Shown in pieces: positions 49,243-62,010 of a stretch of 64,000 bases of DNA. The DNA is taken from assembly GCA_963575745.1 (NCBI GenBank), contig CAUYUJ010021135.1, positions 62,001 through 126,000 of the forward strand, in the 5' to 3' direction. Source of the DNA: Prorocentrum cordatum. Lineage: Eukaryota > Sar > Dinophyceae > Prorocentrales > Prorocentraceae. Position 1 is the first letter of the stretch. Each line of letters starts with the position of its first letter. Made by a program: the position numbers and the translations under genes. The notes under the pieces were generated by a model, which was not told the origin of the DNA, made no database searches, and was given only the letters and a program-made list of their open reading frames with translations.

Positions 49243-52200
49243 ATCTTGGGCATCTCGGGGCCCTCTTGGCGCCCTCTTGGGCCTCTTGGAGCCTGCTGGG
49301 CCTGTCGTGGAGCGCTCTTGGGGCACTCTTGGGCCGCCTGGGCTGCTCCCGGGAGGCTCCAGGCCCCCCCGTTCTGCCATGGGGGGTCGAGGCGCCTGTC
49401 CTGGGGCCTCCGGCCTCGCCCCTCCCGCTTGAAGAGTGCCCCAGGAGGCCCCAAGGAGCCCCCAAGAGGCCCCAGGAGGCCCCCAAGAGGCACCCAGGAG
49501 CCCCAAACGAGGCCTAAAGAGGCCACAAAACAGCCCCGAGGAGGCCCCACAACGGTCCCAAAACGGCGACCGAGAAGCTGCGAAACTGCCTTCACGACGT
49601 GCCCGACAGGCCAAGCACGAGATCCAAACCAACACCCATGAGGCCTCTGACCCACCACCCAGGGCACTGTGGCGGGAGCAGTGACAGCACTTGTGCACAG
49701 CATGTTCCGGCGGGAGCCTTCCGGAACACGCTGCAGGGGGAGGAGGAAGATCAGGAGGAGAGAGAGCTGGAGTGGGAGGAGGAGGAGGGGGACGAGGAGG
49801 AGGAAGAGGCCTCCAAGACAGCTCCAAGATAGCCGAAGAGGCTTCCAAGAGGGCCCTGGGCGGCCCACGAGGGCCCCAAGGCGGTGCCTGAGGCGCCCAA
49901 GAAGGCCCGAGAGGGCCCCAAGACAGCCCCAAGAGAGGCCCAAGAAGGGAAACACGAACTGAGAATCCGAGCTTTCTACCCCGAGAGGTTCTCGGGAAGT
50001 CCCAAGAGGCCCCCCAAGAAGCTCCCAAGAGGGCCGACGAGGTTCCAAGAGATCTCCCAAGGTGGCCCCAAGAGGCACAACTCATTGTTTTACGATTGGG
50101 CTTTGACGGGTTTTAATTTTTTCTGCCTTTTGGCATCCCGATGCTCCAAGACGGCCCAAGAGGCTTCCAATACCGCTCCAATATAGAGGAAGAGGCCTCC
50201 AAGAGGGCCCCAAGACGGCCCGCGAGGGCCCCGAGACGGTGCTTGAGGTGCCCAAGACGGCCCGAGAGGGCCCCAAGAGCCCCAAGAGAGGCCCAAGAAG
50301 GGGAACGCGACCCAACAGCAGAGCGTTCCCCCCAAAAGGCCCACATGAGGCCGCAAGAGGACCCCAAAAGCTTCCCGAGGGCCCAAAAGGCCCCCAGGAG
50401 ACGTCCAAGAGGTTCCAAAATAGCCCAAGAGTGCCCTCGATGCGTCAAAACTGCTTCCAGGAGGCCCCCGGGAGGCTTCCGGATTGCCTCAATCTGGCCG
50501 CAGACGTGCACGACGCCCGGGCGCCCAGAGCGGCTGCCACGAGGGGGCATGGGAGTACTGGGGCTCATTTTCAATGTGTTTTTAGAGGGTTTCCGCGTCC
50601 TGGGCCTCGGAGGCCGCCGCCTCCGACCCCCCGTGGGAGGACGGGGCGGCCGGGGAGGTCCAAAATAGTTCAGGAGGGCCTCCAGAGGCTCCCAAGACGG
50701 CCCAAGCGGGCCCCGAGTCGCCGAAAGACCGCTCCAGGACGCCCAAGATAGGCCCAAGACGGCCCGAGAGGCCCCCCAAGGCACTCCACGACGCTTCAAG
50801 ACGCCTCTCCACAGCGCTTCAAGAGGCTGAAATCGTCAATTTCACTGAGTTTTCCAACGATTTTGGCCTTCCAGCCTTTTCGGCTGTCCGACGTTCCAAG
50901 ACGGCTCAAGAGGCCCAAGAGCGCCCCAAGACGGCCCAAGAGGGCCCCAAGACGGCCCCAGAGTCGCCCAAGACAGCCCAACAGAGTCCCAAGACAGCCC
51001 CAAGATGCGCCCAAGAGGGGGACCACGACTCCAAAATTTGACCCTCCCGCTTGAAGAATGCCCCAGGATGCCCCAAGGAGCCCCCAAGAGGCCCCAGGAG
51101 GCCCCCAAGAGGCACCCAGGAGCCCCAAACGAGGCCTAAAGAGGCCACAAAACAGCCCCGAGGAGGCCCCACAACGGTCCCAAAACGGCGACCGAGAAGC
51201 TGCGAAACTGCCTTCACGACGTCCCCGACACGAGCCAAACCACGAGATCCAACAGCACACAGCATGTTCCGGCATGAGGCCTCTGACTGGGAGGTGGCGG
51301 GAGCAGTGACAGCACTTGTGCACAGCATGTTCCGGCGGGAGCCTTCCGGAACACGCTGCAGGGGGAGGAGGAAGATCAGGAGGAGAGAGAGCTGGAGTGG
51401 GAGGAGGAGGAGGGGGACGAGGAGGAGGAAGAGGCCTCCAAGACAGCTCCAAGATAGCCGAAGAGGCTTCCAAGAGGGCCCTGGGCGGCCCACGAGGGCC
51501 CCAAGGCGGTGCCTGAGGCGCCCAAGAAGGCCCGAGAGGGCCCCAAGACGGCCCCAAGAGAGGCCCAAGAAGGGAAACACGAACTGAGAATCCGAGCCTT
51601 CTACCCCGAGAGGTTCTCGGGAAGTCCCAAGAGGCCCCCCAAGAAGCTCCCACGAGGGCCGACGAGGTTCCAGGAGATCTCCCAAGGTGGCCCCAAGAGG
51701 CACAACTCATTGTTTTACGATGGGGTTTTGACGGGTTTGAATTTTTTCGGCCTTTTGGCATCCCGATGCTCCAAGACGGCCCATGAGGCTTCCAATACCG
51801 CTCCAACATAGAGGAAGAGGCCTCCAAGAGGGCCCCAAGACGGCCCGCGAGGGCCCCAAGACGGTGCTTGAGGCGCCCAAGACGGCCCTTGAGGGCCCCA
51901 AGAGCCCCAAGAGAGGCCCAAGAAGGGGAACGCGACCCAACAGCAGAGCGTTCCCCCCGAAAGGCCCACATGAGGCCGCAAGAGGACCCCAAAAGCTTCC
52001 CGCGGGCCCAAAAGGCCCCTAGGAGACGTCCAAGAGGTTTCAAAGTAGCCCAGGAGTGCCCTCGATGCGTCAAAACTGCTTCCAGGAGGCCCCCGGGAGG
52101 CTTCCGGATTGCCTCAATCTGGCTGCAGGTGGCCTCAAGTCGGGCCTCCACGCAGCAAGGACGGCCAATGACGGCTCCAGATTACAGAACCGATGCCCCC

Positions 52201-52350
52201 AAGGGACCCGCAGACGCCCCCCCAAGAGGCACTCAAGAGGTGCCTCCAACAGCCAGTTGACAAAGCATGCGGAACACCCCAGAAGCTCCTCAGATGCCGT
52301 TGCGCGCCTGTGCTTGATAGCGTTGTCCAAGATCGTCCAGTGCCCCCCCG
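49243..52350. repeat. 10-11 bp periodic repeat, right part, with a 1.07-kb duplication
   Basis: Continuation of the array at 31931. Units 49431-50503 and 51050-52125 are near-identical direct copies, each starting around GAGTGCCCCAGGAGGCCCC or its variant and ending CGGATTGCCTCAATCTGGC. Both contain a GGAGGAGG patch near 49738 and 51361. Segments at 50582-50900 match 32013-32275 and 32690-32880. Gly/Leu/Trp-rich and Arg/Pro-rich frames are artefacts of the period. A short inverted repeat, CTAGAACC/GGTTCTAG (52358-52365 and 52391-52398), marks the right edge. Confidence 0.88.
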
Positions 52351-52395
52351 GCCTGGGCTAGAACCTGAGCGCGCGCGAAGCGCACGCGATGGTTC

Positions 52396-53375
<980 letters not shown>

Positions 53376-53562
53376 TTCCCCTTGTCCCCCTCCCGAGGAG
53401 CCCTTCGAAGGCGTGGCGTCGACGGTGTTCTCCACGCTCATGGTCCTTATTATTTTTGCATCCGTACTGCGCGCCTGGGAGCACCAAGCCCTTCGGCAGC
53501 ATAATCCAGACAGGAGAAGGAGGAAGAGAAGTTAGAGTGAATAGGGATACTTTTAGATACAG

Positions 53563-53735
53563 AGAATGAGAGAGAGAGAGAGGGAATGAGAGAGAGAGAG
53601 AGTGAGATAACAAACAACACAACACAGAGAGGGCGAAAGAGAGAGACGGAGAGAAAGAGAACAATCTATAGAGAGAGAGAGAGAAATTCAAAGCATATAC
53701 AACAATAATTTTGAGAGAGAGAGAGAGGTAGAGGC
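53563..53735. repeat. (GA)n purine tract
   Basis: GAGAGA runs separated by short A-rich spacers. No gene. Confidence 0.88.
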
Positions 53736-56015
53736 GTGGAGGACGAGGAGGAGGATGAGAAGCGTGTGTGGGGCAGGCAGAAGCAGGACGGAAGCGAAGG
53801 ACGGAGGACGATAGGAGATGGGGAGGGCGGGGGGGGGGGAGGATGGGGGCGGGGACGAAGAGGAGGAAAAACGTAAACTCTGATTTGACCACCCCAGCTG
53901 TACGGGCCAAGCATCCAGCCTGGGCTTCGCAACCAGAGAGAAAACATTCGACTTGGCCACTGCCGGTGCCGTTCAAGCCGCCGTGCCAGGGACCTGGATC
54001 AAAGGGTCACAGCAGAGGGAGGTCGCGTTCGCCGAGCAGATTCGCGGGGCCGCTCGCGGCTATTCGGAGGGAATGGCCCTGCCACCCAGCCCAGGGAGGG
54101 CCAGCCGAGGACGAGGAGGAGGAGGAGGGGGAGGACTCAGAGTACGGTAGGTTCACGTGGCGCTGCAAGGGAGGTGGAACCACCCCGACCCCGATAATTG
54201 GCGTTTACGGAACCGCACTGGGCATTTACAATACAGCCCCGGCCTGTTCGATCCCTTCCCTGGGTGCGTTTGCTGAACGGCTCGCTTGTCGGGGTGCGCG
54301 CCCGCGATGCCGTCGAAGGCGTTCAAGGTTGAATTCTGCGACGCGGAAGATCCGATGGACACGGCAACGCCACTGGACCCGACTGAATTCATTCTTGAAA
54401 CGTCGGAGCCGCGGTCGATTCAAGGTTGAACGATCGACGCGGTGTCAAACATTTTTGCGCCGCCGAAGCCGCACGAATCTACCATGACACCTCTCATTGG
54501 CCAGTACAGGAGAGTGAGTTCGTTGCAGTTGGTGCTCTAAGCAGACGCGAAAGCATCGATCCGCCCGTTGCTTGCGCCAAGCATGCCAGTGTCAAGGCCT
54601 GGCGGTGCTGGCTACCCCACTAGGGCGGGTCGGCCGCAGGGGCGCTGGTCAGTTTCAGGCGCCAGCGCCGCCGGTCATGGCCAGATGGAGGTGCCAGTAG
54701 TTGACAGGAGGATTGAGCATCCACGCCTGACCACCAACCCTACCTGGCCCGTTGTCGGGGCGCGAGTCCGAGGTGACAGCAGCATGTCGGCCCCCAACCA
54801 ACAAGTCCGGGTACGGGCCACAATCGGCATCCCCCCAACATACTTATACTATGTGTTCGTCGCCCCCCCAGGGGCGACGCGCGCACCGAGAAATCTTGTA
54901 GTATATGCGTCGTGGCGGGCGCTTTCTGGCCACACCGCTCGAGAAACGATATACTACAAGATGGGTATACTATATGTTCGGGTCGGACGCGCGCCTCCAA
55001 GGCGGACATATAGTATTAGTATGTCTCTGTGCGTCCCACACAAGAACACTCATCACCGAGACGCAGGACTGCCACACCCAAGCCTCCAACAGTGGCCCCG
55101 CGGGAGCTCGTGCGACCCGGTGGCTCCCGGAGTTTCCCTGGTGCATGCGGATTGGGGCCGCAGGCCGCAGCCGCTCGTGGGGGAGGGGAGGACGACCAGA
55201 GGAGCCCAAACATCCGGGATGCACCGATTGCGAAGCGTCCTGGCTTGCGTATAGGTCCACCAAAGAATGTTCTGGGAACCTTTTGTGGCTTGCACGAGAT
55301 ATTCTTAGAGCATTATCTGGCTGAGACTGTCTTGTTTCAGTGCATCGGGCCTACGTTCTCAGAGCTGTGTTCTTGTTCTCAGAACGCCTTTGGGCTCTGA
55401 GAATACGTCGTGGTGGGCCTGCAGGAATGCCGGGACGGTTTGCCCCCGCTCAAGTCTCAAGCCCCTTTCCGCGCTTGTCCTCGCAGGGACTCTCTTCCTT
55501 GCGTTCGACGCCACCTTTCAGAGCAGCGAGCACCCCGGGGGCTCGCGCGGTTCGGGCGGGCGCTCCGCGTCAGAAGTGAGAAAAATACCTCTGTCCTTGG
55601 AGGCGTGGGGGACGCGACCAGTTGGGTTCGGATGCAATTCCTGGGAGGTCAAATTCTGAGTTTGCCCTGGTCCGAAATCCAGCTTCATCTGGCTTCATCC
55701 AGCTCAATCTCGCTCAATCCCGTTGAATCCGGCTTAATCCCGGCTTAATCTGAAGCCCACTTTGGCGTTACAGCCCCGCAATGGGGGTTATTCCTTTTTA
55801 ATCTTTCCGACGACGGCCTCCCAGCAGTTGCTTCCTAAGGTGGGGCCATCAAGCCAACACAATATCAGTGTGAAACGTACCCCTACTCAGGCGATCGCAA
55901 ACACGGATTGAAGGGGGCGTGGATTAGTGACGGCTCCCGCTTCCATAGGAAATCGCGGGTCTCCGCCGCCGAGCGAGGCGGCACCCGCCGCATTTTGGGG
56001 GAGGGCACCTCCCCC
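53736..56015. other. Unassigned region
   Basis: No supportable gene on either strand. A perfect 13-bp inverted repeat, TCTTGTAGTATAT/ATATACTACAAGA (54894-54906 and 54949-54961), lies among related words TATACTATRTGTTCG (54846, 54966) and CATATAGTATTAG (55008). Around 55680-55750 a GGCTTCATCC/GCTCAATC/GGCTTAATC 10-bp degenerate repeat is visible. Confidence 0.45.
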
Positions 56016-56055
56016 GATCCATGGATTTGGCGATCGCGCGCCAAATCCATGGATC
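56016..56055. repeat. Perfect 17-bp inverted repeat
   Basis: GATCCATGGATTTGGCG (56016-56032) and its exact complement (56039-56055), with a 6-base loop ATCGCG. Each arm itself contains the palindrome ATCCATGGAT. No gene nearby. Confidence 0.9.
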
Positions 56056-56339
56056 GCTAATCCATGTTTGCGCGCCCCCGACCCTACCCCCGTGGTTAAA
56101 TGAAACATGCCTCCGTCCTTGGAGCTATAGGGGGCATGACAAGGCGGTGCCACATAGCCCAAACACTACCAGTCTGAAACATATCCCTGTCCCTAGGTTT
56201 GGTATCACCTTACCTCGGTGCCGATCTTGAGGGCACATCCCTGAGATTACCATCGCTTTTGGCTTGCCGATCGTAGGGATCGAGAGAGGTTCGAGTCTGG
56301 TTAAAACAAGTGTCGCGTGACAGCTACGTTTTGACACGT

Positions 56340-56765
56340 AGCCGCCCTCCATCAGTGTCCTGCTGCGCAATGGGAGACTTCTGGCCCAGTCTTGCGCGAG
56401 CCCCATTTCGGGAAGGAACCGCACGTCACCCGTGCAACTGCCGCACAAGCTTGCGCTTGCGGTAAAACATGCTGACGGAGTCTCAGTCGAGAACCAAGCC
56501 TCACTCAACGACCCTCCCTCCATCCGTGTACTTATTGGAGTTGGTCAAGACGTGTGCGCTGGGCACCAAGGCGAGAGTCCACTGTTTCAAGGAACCGCCC
56601 TTCGTCCGTGTAGCTGCTGCAGTTGATATGAAGCCGAGCGTGCGCGGCGCCGAGGCGCAAGTCCCATTTTGCAGACGACCCTCGCTCCATCCGTGTAAAT
56701 CATTGCATTGTTTCAGACGGGGGTGCGCGGTGCCAAGGCGAGAGACTCCCAGTTTGGGAATGCTC
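56340..56765. repeat. ~84-bp degenerate tandem repeat
   Basis: About five units with ACCCTCCCTCCATCCGTGTA-like starts (56345, 56415, 56511, 56594, 56678). The last three are spaced 83-84 bp and also share a CGCTGGGCACCAAGGCGAGA-like middle. The start motif reappears in the array at 60456-60990. Confidence 0.7.
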
Positions 56766-56884
56766 CCCCCTCCGCCAGCTCCGCTGGCCAGATCGTCAAG
56801 CTTCGGTATCGAATGACGGCGGGTGAGTCCGAGGCGGAAGTGGCCGGCCCGCCCGAACGGTGCGCCTGGGTCTGCGACAGTTGT

Positions 56885-57040
56885 GGATGGAGGAGGAGGA
56901 GGAGGAAAAGGAGAAAAGGAGAGAAAAGGAGCGTGAGGAGGAAAAGGAGGAGGAGGAGGAAAAGGTGGAGGAGGAGGAGGAGGAGGAGAAGGAGAAAAGG
57001 AGCGTGAGGAGGAAAAGGAGGGGTGCGAGGAGGAGGAGGG
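56885..57040. repeat. (GGA)n purine tract
   Basis: GGAGGAGGAAAAGGAG repeat, including the duplicated phrase AAAGGAGCGTGAGGAGGAAA (56924 and 56996). Confidence 0.88.
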
Positions 57041-57807
57041 AAGTAATCTGGGAGGCTGAAGGGGGCCGAGGAAGCCGACGAGGGGAGACGGCGAGGATTT
57101 GCACCATGCGTTTGAGGTGGACAGGGAGATGAAGGTGCGCAAGGAGGATGTATGTGGCCACGTCACCACCACCTCCACACCCCAGTTTGGCGAAACGCGC
57201 GCCCCTCAGGTACAGTGTTTTCACCGCCACTTACTCCGCCGGCGGGGAGTTTGAAGCGGATAGTTCTTCGGCGACGTTCTCTCTTTCTCTCTTTGTTTTG
57301 ACGCCTTTTGGCAACAGCGTCTGCCTTCAAGCAGGAATTGCCCCTTATCTTGTCGACGCTCCCCTCCCCCTCCGCTTCAAATTTCCCCCTTCCGTTTCCG
57401 TTCCTCCTATTTTTGGTAATTTTCCTCAGCCTCTTTGCCTCCTCGTCCGCGTCGCCTTTTTGTGCAGAGTAATCGCAGCGAACGGCCTCTTGCTCCGCCT
57501 GGCCACCCAATCCCCCTCGTCATATCCGCCTCGCGCATGGTATTCCTGCATCTTTCGAAGTATAAGAAAGGCATGCTGCGACATACACATAAATGTTTGT
57601 TTTCCTCCGGGAATGAGACGATGTTTGCCTCTTGGGGGCTTTCCTGAAGGCCTCTTGGGGCGTCTTTGGGGCCTCTTGGGCCATCTTGGGGGCCTTGTGG
57701 GCCGTCTGGAGGCCGTCTTGCGCTGTCGTGGGGATCTCCTGGGGAACTTGGGCACCGTTGGGGACCTCCCATGACCTTGGGGCGCCTTTGGGGGGGCTCG
57801 TGAGCTT
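57041..57807. other. Unassigned region
   Basis: No gene recognised. Around 57625-57725 is a short piece of the 10-11 bp periodic repeat (CCTCTTGGGG/GTCTTTGGGG words), the same family as at 31931 and 49243. Confidence 0.45.
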
Positions 57808-57995
57808 TTCGGAAGTCCGCACGGATCTCTCGGATCGGCGTTGGGCCCCCCCATGGCGGCGCCTCCGGCGCCGGCCCTGGCGCGCTCCGCGCACCGGGGA
57901 GGGGGTTTCCAGCGCGGGGCGCGCCCGGAGCGCCGCCGGAGGCGCAGCCGGGGGGGCCCGGTGCCGATCCGAGGAGCCCGCGGTGTCCTCGGGGA
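57808..57995. mobile_element. Foldback element FB, copy 3
   Basis: The left arm GGAAGTCCGCACGGATCTCT with CGGATCGGCG is answered by the right arm GTGCCGATCCGAGGAGCCCG. The loop has the family's GGCGCC...CTGGCGCGCTCCGCGC block. It resembles 3498-3699. Confidence 0.65.
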
Positions 57996-58030
57996 GTTCG
58001 GGGTTCGTGCAGTTGTTGCCCATATGCAAG

Positions 58031-58275
58031 ATGACCAGAGGGGGGCAGGGTACCCAGACCTCTACTCTCAGGAGAGAAAAAACACACAGACACAATTAAG
58101 CTTCGATTCCTCAGAAAATATTGGAATATATGGGAAGTGGGGGGGAAGACAGAAACCCGGAAAATATGGGAAAATATGGGGAATCTGTTTATTTGTGTGT
58201 GTATTTATTTGTGTGTCCCAGGGCCCCTTCCAAGATTACCAGAGGGAGACAGGGTACCCAGACCTCTACTCTGTC
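58031..58275. repeat. Dispersed repeat R1, copy 4, with 38-bp flanking direct repeats
   Basis: The core 58064-58228 matches 3836-3990 closely, including GGGAAAATATGGGGA and TGTGTCCCAGGGCCCC. It lies between two direct repeats, ACCAGAGGG...CAGGGTACCCAGACC (58033-58070 and 58240-58275). The same core-between-direct-repeats arrangement is seen at 2475-2790. Confidence 0.65.
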
Positions 58276-58398
58276 TCCGCCCTCCCCTCTCTGGGCCTCC
58301 CGGGCCGCCCTCGTCGCCGGCGCCGGCTGCGCCTCGAAGTCCTGGTCAGAGCACCCCAGGAGAGGCCCGGGAGCTAGCTGGTGGCTTCCCCAGATGAT

Positions 58399-58470
58399 TC
58401 GTGCGTCCTCCGCCTCCTCCTCCTCCTCCTCCTCCTCCTCCTCCTCCTCCCTCCTCCTCCTCCCTCTTCG
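58399..58470. repeat. (CTC)n microsatellite
   Basis: A short CTC run following GCGTCCTCCG, in otherwise unassigned DNA. Confidence 0.85.
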
Positions 58471-58609
58471 CGCCTCCGGCGCCGCCTCCCTCGCGGGCGG
58501 GGAAGAGCCTAACTACGGGGCCCCGAGGCCGCGTCAGCCCTCATGGGTGCCGGGGCCTGCTTGGCGCCGTGTGCGCCCACGCTGCGGAGCACATCGGTGC
58601 GATCGCGTG

Positions 58610-58974
58610 CTCCAGATTTCGTAATAGGTTGCTGTACACCATAAGAAAGGCCACTGAATGACAAAAAAGATGAGCTATAGATTTTGCAGACATCTTGATT
58701 ATGCATGAAGTTATAAGGAAAAACTTGTTTTTGAACTACACAAGTGGAACACAAACATAATTAACATTTGCATAGATTGCTTTTTTCTACCACAAGGATT
58801 AATACTTTTTAAAGGGAGGGGGGTCTCATTTCGGGGGGGGTCTCTTCCGGGCTATCTTGGAGGGCCTGGGGGGGGTCTGGGGACGATGTTTTGGGGGGTT
58901 CTCCCACGGGGGAGGTCTGAAGTGGCTTGTCTTGGAGGGTCCAGACCCTCTCCCTTCTATTACGAAATCTGGAG
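58610..58974. mobile_element. 365-bp element with 18-bp perfect terminal inverted repeats
   Basis: CTCCAGATTTCGTAATAG (58610-58627) is exactly complementary to 58957-58974. The left half of the interior is markedly AT-rich (58640-58810), unlike the surroundings. The right half is G-rich. There is no coding capacity. I saw no clear target duplication, so it may be a MITE or a rearrangement product. Confidence 0.6.
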
Positions 58975-59890
58975 TATCCACGGGATCGCGCCCTGGCACG
59001 CCTCACTGTCTCCCCGACCCCCTCTGGAGTGGCAGAGCAGAGCATACCGTAAGACAGCATCACAGAACAGGGCATAGCATAGTCAGCGTAACAGAGCATG
59101 CTACGACAGAGCGGATCAGACGCAACATATTCTAACATCACACAGTGTAACAGGTCATAGCAGACATACCACAATATTACATGACATAGCCTCGGGTACA
59201 TGCCGGAACCTCCTGCACAACACCCCAACAGTGACTGCCCTGAGGGGTCCTTACTAGCGCTCCATGATTGGATGGGTCGGCCGAGCACGTTCCGCGCTGT
59301 TGCCCGGTGACGACTCGTCAGCGCTCGTGGGCGGCGCCCCGTGCGGCGCGTGCGCCCGCCAGGCGTGCGCCACGTTGCCGCCCGTGCCGCCGCGCGGGGC
59401 GCTCCTGGGCGCCGGGTTTGGTCCGCCGCGGTTGCGCCGCGCTGCCGCCAGAGCCGCCTCGTGGGCGCTCGTGGGAGCCCCGTGCGCCGGGCGGGTCCGC
59501 GCTGTGCCGCCTCGTGGGTGCTCGTGGGCGCCCCATGCGCTGGGCGGGTCCGCCGAGGTCGCGCCACGCTGCCGCCAGTGCCGCGACGATGGGCGATCAT
59601 GTGCGCCCCGTGCGCTGAGCGCACGTACGCCACACGGCCCACGAAACATGACGAACACCGCACGGCTTACACGACACATGCCGCCCCGCATAATTTGCGC
59701 CGCATGGCTTCCACCTCTAGCGCACACCACCTCTAGAACGCGGTATAGCTTACACCGGTATTGGTGCACCGCGTAGCTTTCACCTCCAATGCTAACAACG
59801 CATAGCTTATACGGCATATCTTGCACGACACAGCTTGCACCACAGAGCTCCTGCCTCCACACATCAAGAACTCACTGTTTGGGGTTCACG
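58975..59890. repeat. Degenerate tandem repeats (ACAGAGCATA, CGTGGGCGCC and TAGCTTACACC types)
   Basis: Three blocks. 59030-59130 has ACAGAGCATA-like words. 59280-59640 has GC-rich units with GCTCGTGGGCGCCCCRTGCG and GGGCGGGTCCGC. 59640-59880 has ~33-bp units with CGCRTAGCTTACACC. Frames of 100-280 codons here (Arg/Ala/Pro-rich) are repeat-driven and have no known domain. Confidence 0.6.
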
Positions 59891-60184
59891 ATGGTGATCA
59901 TATTCCCAGGCCTACACGGGCATACGCCATATGTAAGCGAGCAATGCAATCCCAACTATCCATCCCACGGCCCTCTCCCCCTTCTGCCACCTCCTCCTCC
60001 CTCCTCGACCTCGGCCTCCTCCATCCGATTCCAAATCTCTCTGCTCCTCCCAAGTCTGCCGCTCCTGCAAATGATGCTGCTCCCCCTCCTTCCCATTTCT
60101 TCTCCTCCCCCCCCCCCTCCTCCTGGTAATCTCCGCCCCGATGCTCGCACCTCTCACCACCAAACAACCGCACCCGTCACACTC

Positions 60185-60297
60185 CGCCTTCCCCCCCTCC
60201 TCCCCCCTCCTCCTCCTTCTCCTCCTCCTCCTCCTCCTCCTCCTCCTCCTCCTCTTCCTCCTCCTCCTCCTCCTCATCATCATCCTCCTCCCTCGTC
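60185..60297. repeat. (CTC)n microsatellite
   Basis: CTC repeat with CTT and CAT interruptions. Confidence 0.9.
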
Positions 60298-60455
60298 CAG
60301 ATTTGGCATGCACTCCTCCTCATCCAGATGCTCATATGCTCCATATCGTTTTCCTCCCTTTGACCGTATCCGACTCTCTTCCTCTTCCCTCCTGGAGGTT
60401 TGACGGAGGTCAGAAACTAACTTCACGAACTATCAAACACCACTCCGAGATTTGA

Positions 60456-60990
60456 AATGACCTGCCCTCCACCCGTGTGACTATTCCCGACGGGCAAGAG
60501 CAAGGTGGTGTACAAGAAGAAATCTAAACCGAGAACGCCAATTTGAACATGGCCGGCCCTCGACCCGCGTAGTTCAACGTTTTGCAAGTCTTCACCTTCT
60601 AATTCATACACGATACAGGGCGAACGCCTGAACTGGTTCTTCTTGTCCAGGAAAAAAAGACGCGCTCCATCCACTGAACTGCCGCATGCTTTCAAGTTTC
60701 GGATTGTTGAAGAGGAGTAGGTGTCCGGCAAGAAACTCCGCCGGTAAAAAAAAAATGTATCCCCGGATCCTCCCGTATAACTGGTTGCAAGCGACCGCCA
60801 GTGCGAGAACAGCTACTTGAACACGCCATTGCTTCGACCCGTGGGTCAGCTGGATAATTTCACTGACGCAGCGACCATCCCTCCACCCCAGTAGCTCTGA
60901 CAGACTTGGACCCCAATTGACCGCGGAACCATTTCAGCGACAACAACGTGTTGAAAACGATTCGCCCTCCATCCTTGCAATTGTTGAAGA
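60456..60990. repeat. Degenerate repeat with CCCTCCACCCGTGT motif
   Basis: Six diverged units starting near 60459, 60552, 60660, 60832, 60877 and 60962 (for example TGCCCTCCACCCGTGTGAC, GGCCCTCGACCCGCGTAG, CGCCCTCCATCCTTGCAA). They share their start motif with the 84-bp array at 56340. Spacing is irregular. Confidence 0.5.
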
Positions 60991-61786
60991 CTTGAACTGC
61001 CCAAACATGTCTTGCAAAAAGAGCTCGTGCAAAACACCCGGCACGCCGTACTAAAGCGTCTGGTAGTGCGATTGCGAAGATTTATTAACAAGAAGGACGG
61101 AGCTGTTCAACGTCCAAGGGAGACTGCGAACATTCGTTAAGAAGGAGAGCGGAGCTATTCAGTAGTGTCGCAGGGTGGAAGGTCCGAGGGATCAATGTAA
61201 GAGTGAACAGAGGGATGCTTATCGGTGGTTGTTGGTAGTGCTGTTGTCGTTCTTGTTGAAGAGAAACGCTTGAGACTGTGGCATTGACCTTCCACGTCTG
61301 TTTCGGAAGTGACACTGTTTGATCACACTGGCCTACGTACTGCGCGTATGTTCTCGCGTGTGTGATATCTTTCACTTTGTCGGATACTTTGGTCTTGTGT
61401 TGGATGGTGATCTAACCCCATACGGACAGACTACGTGTTACCCTTCAGTCTGGCAAGGTTGGCAAACTGTTTCAATATCGAACGGGGTTCTCAACGATCT
61501 ACGGTCGTTGGGGACTTCTGATTATGGGAAGCGTTAGCCTAGTATGACGAGGGAAAGTGCAGTGAGGCGGACAAGGATAACAGTCCATGGTAGAGAGAAG
61601 GTTGAAAGAGTGAGGCGGCAGGAGGAACGCGATTCGAGGGCGGGGACTGGAGAGGATGGGGACGAGTTGCGTTGCGACGAAGGAAGAACAGGCAGGTGAG
61701 GAGCGCGGGTGTTCGGGGGATAGGCGAGGAGGTGAGAGGGAGACGGAGTAGGGTGGCTTTAGTTTTGTCCAAGGCTTGTTGGCCGC
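60991..61786. other. Unassigned region
   Basis: No gene recognised. GCGGAGCTATTCAGTAGTG and GACGGAGCTGTTCAACGTC (around 61095 and 61151) form one short direct repeat. Confidence 0.4.
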
Positions 61787-62010
61787 CCAGGGCCACTTTC
61801 GATCCGATCGATCCGATTCGACATCGACATCGATCTCGGCGGGCCCGATCCGATCCGATCCGAATCCGATGCTCCGACGATATGATGCGGCCCATGCTTG
61901 CACGGCGTTCACGTGCATCCTGGCGCGGCGGATCCGATGCTGCTTCGACTCCGTGCCCGTTCGGCCCGGTCGTGCGCACGTTCCGATTCGATCCGATGCA
62001 GGGCGTCGGT
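61787..62010. repeat. Dispersed GATCCGATTCGAT-type repeat, copy 2
   Basis: Order of words as at 30402: GATCCGATTCGACATCGA, GATGCGGCCCATGCTTGCA, GTGCATCCTGGCGCGGCGG and GTTCCGATTCGATCCGATG. Non-coding. Confidence 0.65.
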
